From: UBA3937 sp050951585
Lineage (GTDB): Bacteria > Bacillota > Peptococcia > DRI-13 > DTU073
Length of the DNA: 64,000 nucleotides
Reading direction: 5' to 3'
Assembly (NCBI GenBank): GCA_050951585.1
Contig: JBMNJI010000007.1
Span: forward strand, 248,001 to 312,000
The stretch's first letter is position 1. Every line of letters starts with the position of its first letter. The notes beneath the pieces are model-generated. The model was given only the letters and a program-made list of their open reading frames with translations, made no database searches and was not told where the DNA came from. A program made the translations under genes and the position numbers. Shown here one piece after another: positions 61,061 through 64,000 of the stretch.

Positions 61061-63205
61061 TTACAGCCCCAACAAACGTGCCCCTTGCGCTACGATAAAA
61101 CAAAGCAACATGCCACATACAGTCGGTACGAGGAAGGAAATGAACGGCCATTTGATACTTTGGGTTTCCTGACGAATGGTCAGCAACGTTGTCCCGCACG
61201 GAAAATGATTCAACATAAACAGCATAGTACACAACGCCGTGACCCAGGTCCAGCCATGCTGCCCAAAAAGATCGTGTAAGGCCGTCATACTATTAAGCTC
61301 CATAATTGAGCCTGCCCCCGAATAGCTCATAATTAAAATCGGAATGACAATTTCATTAGCCGGAAGGCCTAAGAAAAATGCCAGTAAAATATAACCATCC
61401 ATTCCTAGTAAACGCCCCAAAGGATCTAAAAAAGCAGCACAATGGTTGAGGGCACTGGCTCCTCCCACCGTCGTATTCGCCAGTAACCAAATTAACGCAC
61501 CTGCAGGAGCAGCAATCAATACCGCCCGGCCTAACACAAATAAAGTACGGTCAAAAAGCGAACGAACGATAATCCTCCCGATTTGGGGCTTCCGGTAAGA
61601 AGGCAACTCCAACGTGAAAGCAGACGGCAAACCTTGCAAAATCGTTTTTGAGAGCAGTCTAGAGACTCCTAGCGTAATAAATACAGCCAGAACAATGAGC
61701 AACAAAATACTTAAGGCAGCCAAGATTGCCTGTAAAGGTCCTTGACCGGTCACCAGAAAAACCGTTGTTAGAGCAATTAAAGTCGGAAATCGGCCATTAC
61801 AAGGAACAAAATTATTGGTAATTGTCGCAATCAAACGTTCCCGTGGCGAATCAATAATCCGGCAAGCAACCACCCCTGCCGCATTGCAGCCAAAACCCAT
61901 ACACATGGTCAAGGCTTGTTTGCCATGGGCGCAAGCCCTTTTGAAAAAATTATCCAGATTAAAAGCAACTCTGGGCAGGTACCCTAAATCCTCCAACAAC
62001 GTAAAGAGCGGAAAAAAAATGGCCATTGGCGGCAACATTACCGAAACAACCCAAGCTAAGGTGCGGAACATTCCCAGCACAACAATGCCATGCAGCCAAG
62101 CAGGCGCACCCGCCGCCAGAAAAAGAGCGGAAAGACGCTCCTCCAACCCGAAAAAAACTATTGCTAATAATTCTGAAGGGTAATTCGCTCCCAAAATCGT
62201 TAGCCAGAAGACTCCCCCCAACAGTAACAGCATAATCGGAATACCCCATCGTTTCGAGGTCACAATGTTATCAACCCGCCGGTCAAACTGCTGATAGTCT
62301 TTTTGCTCTAAGACCACCACTTGTGCCGCAATCATTTCTGCCTTCTTTATAATTGCTGATACAATGCTATCTTTCAGCTCATTAACCCCCAACCCTTTTC
62401 CCGAGAGAATCCGTCTTGCTTCAGCCGCGCTAGGCAATAATTCTTTATCGATAACATCATCGTGGCGTATTTCACCTAATTCACGTAACGTTCTTAAAAA
62501 ACTCTCATCACCCTCCAATAACCGTAACGCCACCCAACGCGCCTTTAACTGTCCGGTACCATTCAAGTGTTTCTGAACCACCAATTCCAATTCCTTTATC
62601 CTTTCCTCAATCAACTCATCATACCGGATCAGCCCGCTATACTCCCCCCTTTGACTGCTTATCTCTCTTGTCTGGGTAATTTCCTGCTCATCACGGTTAT
62701 TATCTGAAACAGCTTGCCTGATTACTTCTTTCAGTTTCGCTAATCCTTCCCCATTGCGCGCATTAGTCCCCACCACGGGAACTCCTAATAAATTTGCCAG
62801 TTTTGATAAATCAACCTTTATTTTTTTTCGTTTTGCTTCATCCATTAAATTAACGCAAATCACCACGTTCGCTGTAATCTCCAGTATTTGCAGCGCAAGG
62901 TTGAGATTTCTCTCCAGACAAGTTGCATCCAGTACCACCACCGTTACCGCTGGTTGCCCAAAATAAAGAAAATCACAGGCAACCTTTTCCTCTTCCGAAT
63001 TTGCAAATAAAGAATATGTCCCGGGCAAGTCCACCAAGATGTACTTTTTATCCTGATATGTATAGCTTCCGCGGGCATTAATCACGGTTTTACCCGGCCA
63101 ATTACCGGTGTGTTGCCGTAAGCCGGTCAACTGGTTAAAAACAGTACTTTTCCCGGTATTCGGATTCCCCGCTAAGGCAATAAGCTCTTCCGCAGATCCG
63201 GTCAC
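61061..63205 (-). CDS. feoB: ferrous iron transporter FeoB
   Basis: Membrane Fe(II) importer with an N-terminal G protein. 714 residues: G1 AGNPNTGKSTVFN, G2 TGNWPGKTV, G3 DLPGTYSL, G4 CVNLMDEAKRK, then a helical GDI-like domain and about eight transmembrane helices with two gate motifs (LPRVAFNLDNFFKRACAHGKQALTMCMGFGCNAAGVVACRI). The C-terminal helix lacks the short Cys-rich FeoC-like tail. It follows feoA by 32 bases. Confidence 0.96.
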   Translation of the reverse strand: MTGSAEELIALAGNPNTGKSTVFNQLTGLRQHTGNWPGKTVINARGSYTYQDKKYILVDLPGTYSLFANSEEEKVACDFLYFGQPAVTVVVLDATCLERNLNLALQILEITANVVICVNLMDEAKRKKIKVDLSKLANLLGVPVVGTNARNGEGLAKLKEVIRQAVSDNNRDEQEITQTREISSQRGEYSGLIRYDELIEERIKELELVVQKHLNGTGQLKARWVALRLLEGDESFLRTLRELGEIRHDDVIDKELLPSAAEARRILSGKGLGVNELKDSIVSAIIKKAEMIAAQVVVLEQKDYQQFDRRVDNIVTSKRWGIPIMLLLLGGVFWLTILGANYPSELLAIVFFGLEERLSALFLAAGAPAWLHGIVVLGMFRTLAWVVSVMLPPMAIFFPLFTLLEDLGYLPRVAFNLDNFFKRACAHGKQALTMCMGFGCNAAGVVACRIIDSPRERLIATITNNFVPCNGRFPTLIALTTVFLVTGQGPLQAILAALSILLLIVLAVFITLGVSRLLSKTILQGLPSAFTLELPSYRKPQIGRIIVRSLFDRTLFVLGRAVLIAAPAGALIWLLANTTVGGASALNHCAAFLDPLGRLLGMDGYILLAFFLGLPANEIVIPILIMSYSGAGSIMELNSMTALHDLFGQHGWTWVTALCTMLFMLNHFPCGTTLLTIRQETQSIKWPFISFLVPTVCGMLLCFIVAQGARLLGL

Positions 63206-63237
63206 TTTCCATCCCCCTTCTGCCCGTTTTTCTCCCC

Positions 63238-63477
63238 TTAGATCAATTCTACGAAGATCTGTGCTGCTTCCTCCGCACGAAGGGCAATCACTGTTCCCCG
63301 TATTTGATAGGCGACCGGATCCCCGGAAGGGCTTTGACGGAGAGCTTCTACTATCGTATCACTGATTAATCCTAAATCTAACATTCTTCTCCGGCTGAGG
63401 TCCTTCGCCGTTAATTCTTTAACCCGGGCCATCCTGCCAATGGGTATACGATGTAAAGGAAGATATCCGTTACTCAT
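63238..63477 (-). CDS. feoA: ferrous iron transport protein FeoA
   Basis: 79-residue SH3-like cytoplasmic protein that modulates FeoB. The conserved order is LHRIPIGRMARVKELTAKDLSRRRMLDLGLISDTIVEALRQSPSGDPVAYQIRGTVIALRAEEAAQIFVEL, with the RRMLDLGLI and GTVIALR motifs. It begins the feoA-feoB operon. No Fur-like palindrome is apparent in the 180 bases upstream. Confidence 0.94.
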   Translation of the reverse strand: MSNGYLPLHRIPIGRMARVKELTAKDLSRRRMLDLGLISDTIVEALRQSPSGDPVAYQIRGTVIALRAEEAAQIFVELI

Positions 63478-63663
63478 TGTTCTCCATCCCTTCCCCCTGC
63501 TTTCCCTTCATAAAGCCTGCGCATCCCTAAGCATTAATGCACTACCTTCTTCTCATGCCTAATATATGAACAGAACAAAAACAGTGTTACTAACGAAAGT
63601 GCCATTAGCAAGTTGTCTCCTGAGCGCATATATTATGAAAAGAAGAAAGGAGTGAAGACACTA

Positions 63664-64000
63664 ATGACAAAAATGCCAAATCATGAATATGAAGACAGTG
63701 TTCATATCCATAATTTCAATATACCCTCCACCATCAATGATGAACACCGGCACCAGGTAAGAGGAAGAACAGCCCCGGCGTTTGGCGGATTAGACTGTCA
63801 TATCCATTACTATGAAGGTACTACGACCCTTAATGATGGTCATGTACATTATTTTCGCGGCTATACCGGGCCTGCCGTGGCCAATCCCGGAGGAGGTCAT
63901 CGTCACAAAATGGAAGGACAGACTTCTTTCAATGATCAACATTTACACTACTATAGCGGCTTCACCGGAGAAGGAATGAACTACCGCCTCGAGACTGAAA
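63664..64000 (+). CDS. ymaF: YmaF-family histidine-repeat protein (partial)
   Basis: Start ATG at 63664 with AAAGGAGTG about 11 bases upstream; the gene runs off the right edge (112 codons seen). The product is built from repeats of 20-25 residues each holding an HxH pair: VHIHNF, EHRHQV, CHIHYYEG, GHVHYFRGYTG, GHRHKMEG, QHLHYYSGFTG. This matches the Bacillus YmaF family, of unknown function. The regular HxH pairs suggest metal binding, an inference. No signal peptide at the start. Confidence 0.8.
   Translation, partial: MTKMPNHEYEDSVHIHNFNIPSTINDEHRHQVRGRTAPAFGGLDCHIHYYEGTTTLNDGHVHYFRGYTGPAVANPGGGHRHKMEGQTSFNDQHLHYYSGFTGEGMNYRLETE

Overview
The window looks like a chromosomal segment of an endospore-forming, low-to-mid GC Clostridia-type Firmicute, probably near the Peptococcaceae / Desulfitobacterium-Desulfotomaculum group. 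The signs are spoIIP, SLH-anchored surface proteins, a T-box on leuS, HPr kinase, many TTG/GTG starts with strong AGGAGG ribosome sites, ComEA/ComEC, and (inferred) TRAP-type tryptophan attenuation. The family-level placement is an inference from gene content only.

Layout. 1-1.33 kb: an intact mazEF toxin-antitoxin pair with its own promoter, a broken second mazF and a LamG fragment. 1.3-7.2 kb: SLH surface protein, lipid II flippase murJ, a small membrane protein, sporulation hydrolase spoIIP and a holin-like membrane protein. 7.3-13.4 kb: rpsT(+) against holA, a D,D-carboxypeptidase, comEC and comEA(-). 13.5-21.9 kb: an autoregulated TetR gene, a HAD phosphatase, T-box-leuS-purC, PAP2, ogt and the speD-speE spermidine pair. 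22.2-30.2 kb: a scrambled accessory island ending at tRNA-Ala. It holds a surface-protein stub, a DNA cytosine methyltransferase fragment, DUF3592 genes, a lipoprotein, an ISLre2 element that cut an older IS and a LamG gene, prophage genes including an SLH-protease, and a decapitated tyrosine integrase. 30.3-36.6 kb: rsfS, yqeK, an RRM protein, nadD, proA, proB and an efflux adaptor. 36.8-43.5 kb: hprK, a processive glycosyltransferase, a GH26-like lipoprotein with a membrane acyltransferase, queT and a diguanylate cyclase. 43.5-53.1 kb: a LysM/peptidoglycan-binding protein, a GntR-controlled ABC operon (permease frameshifted), a BspA-type LRR protein and a MacB-like ABC/adaptor export operon. 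53.1-64 kb: ilvD, a frameshifted stalk-domain protein, a TrpXYZ-like ABC transporter, ilvE, feoAB and the start of a ymaF gene.

The most striking element is the leader of the TrpX-like ABC operon (59.65-59.81 kb). A consensus promoter is followed by a run of about ten GAG triplets at an exact 5-nt period, then an overlapping antiterminator/terminator pair. This is the layout of a TRAP (MtrB) attenuator, here in front of an aromatic-amino-acid-type ABC transporter. A second regulatory oddity is the leuS T-box, whose specifier and T-box variable base, as I read them, do not fit a standard tRNA-Leu.

Limits: all calls come from reading sequence and translations without database searches. Three genes appear to contain single-base frameshifts, which could be true mutations or assembly errors.
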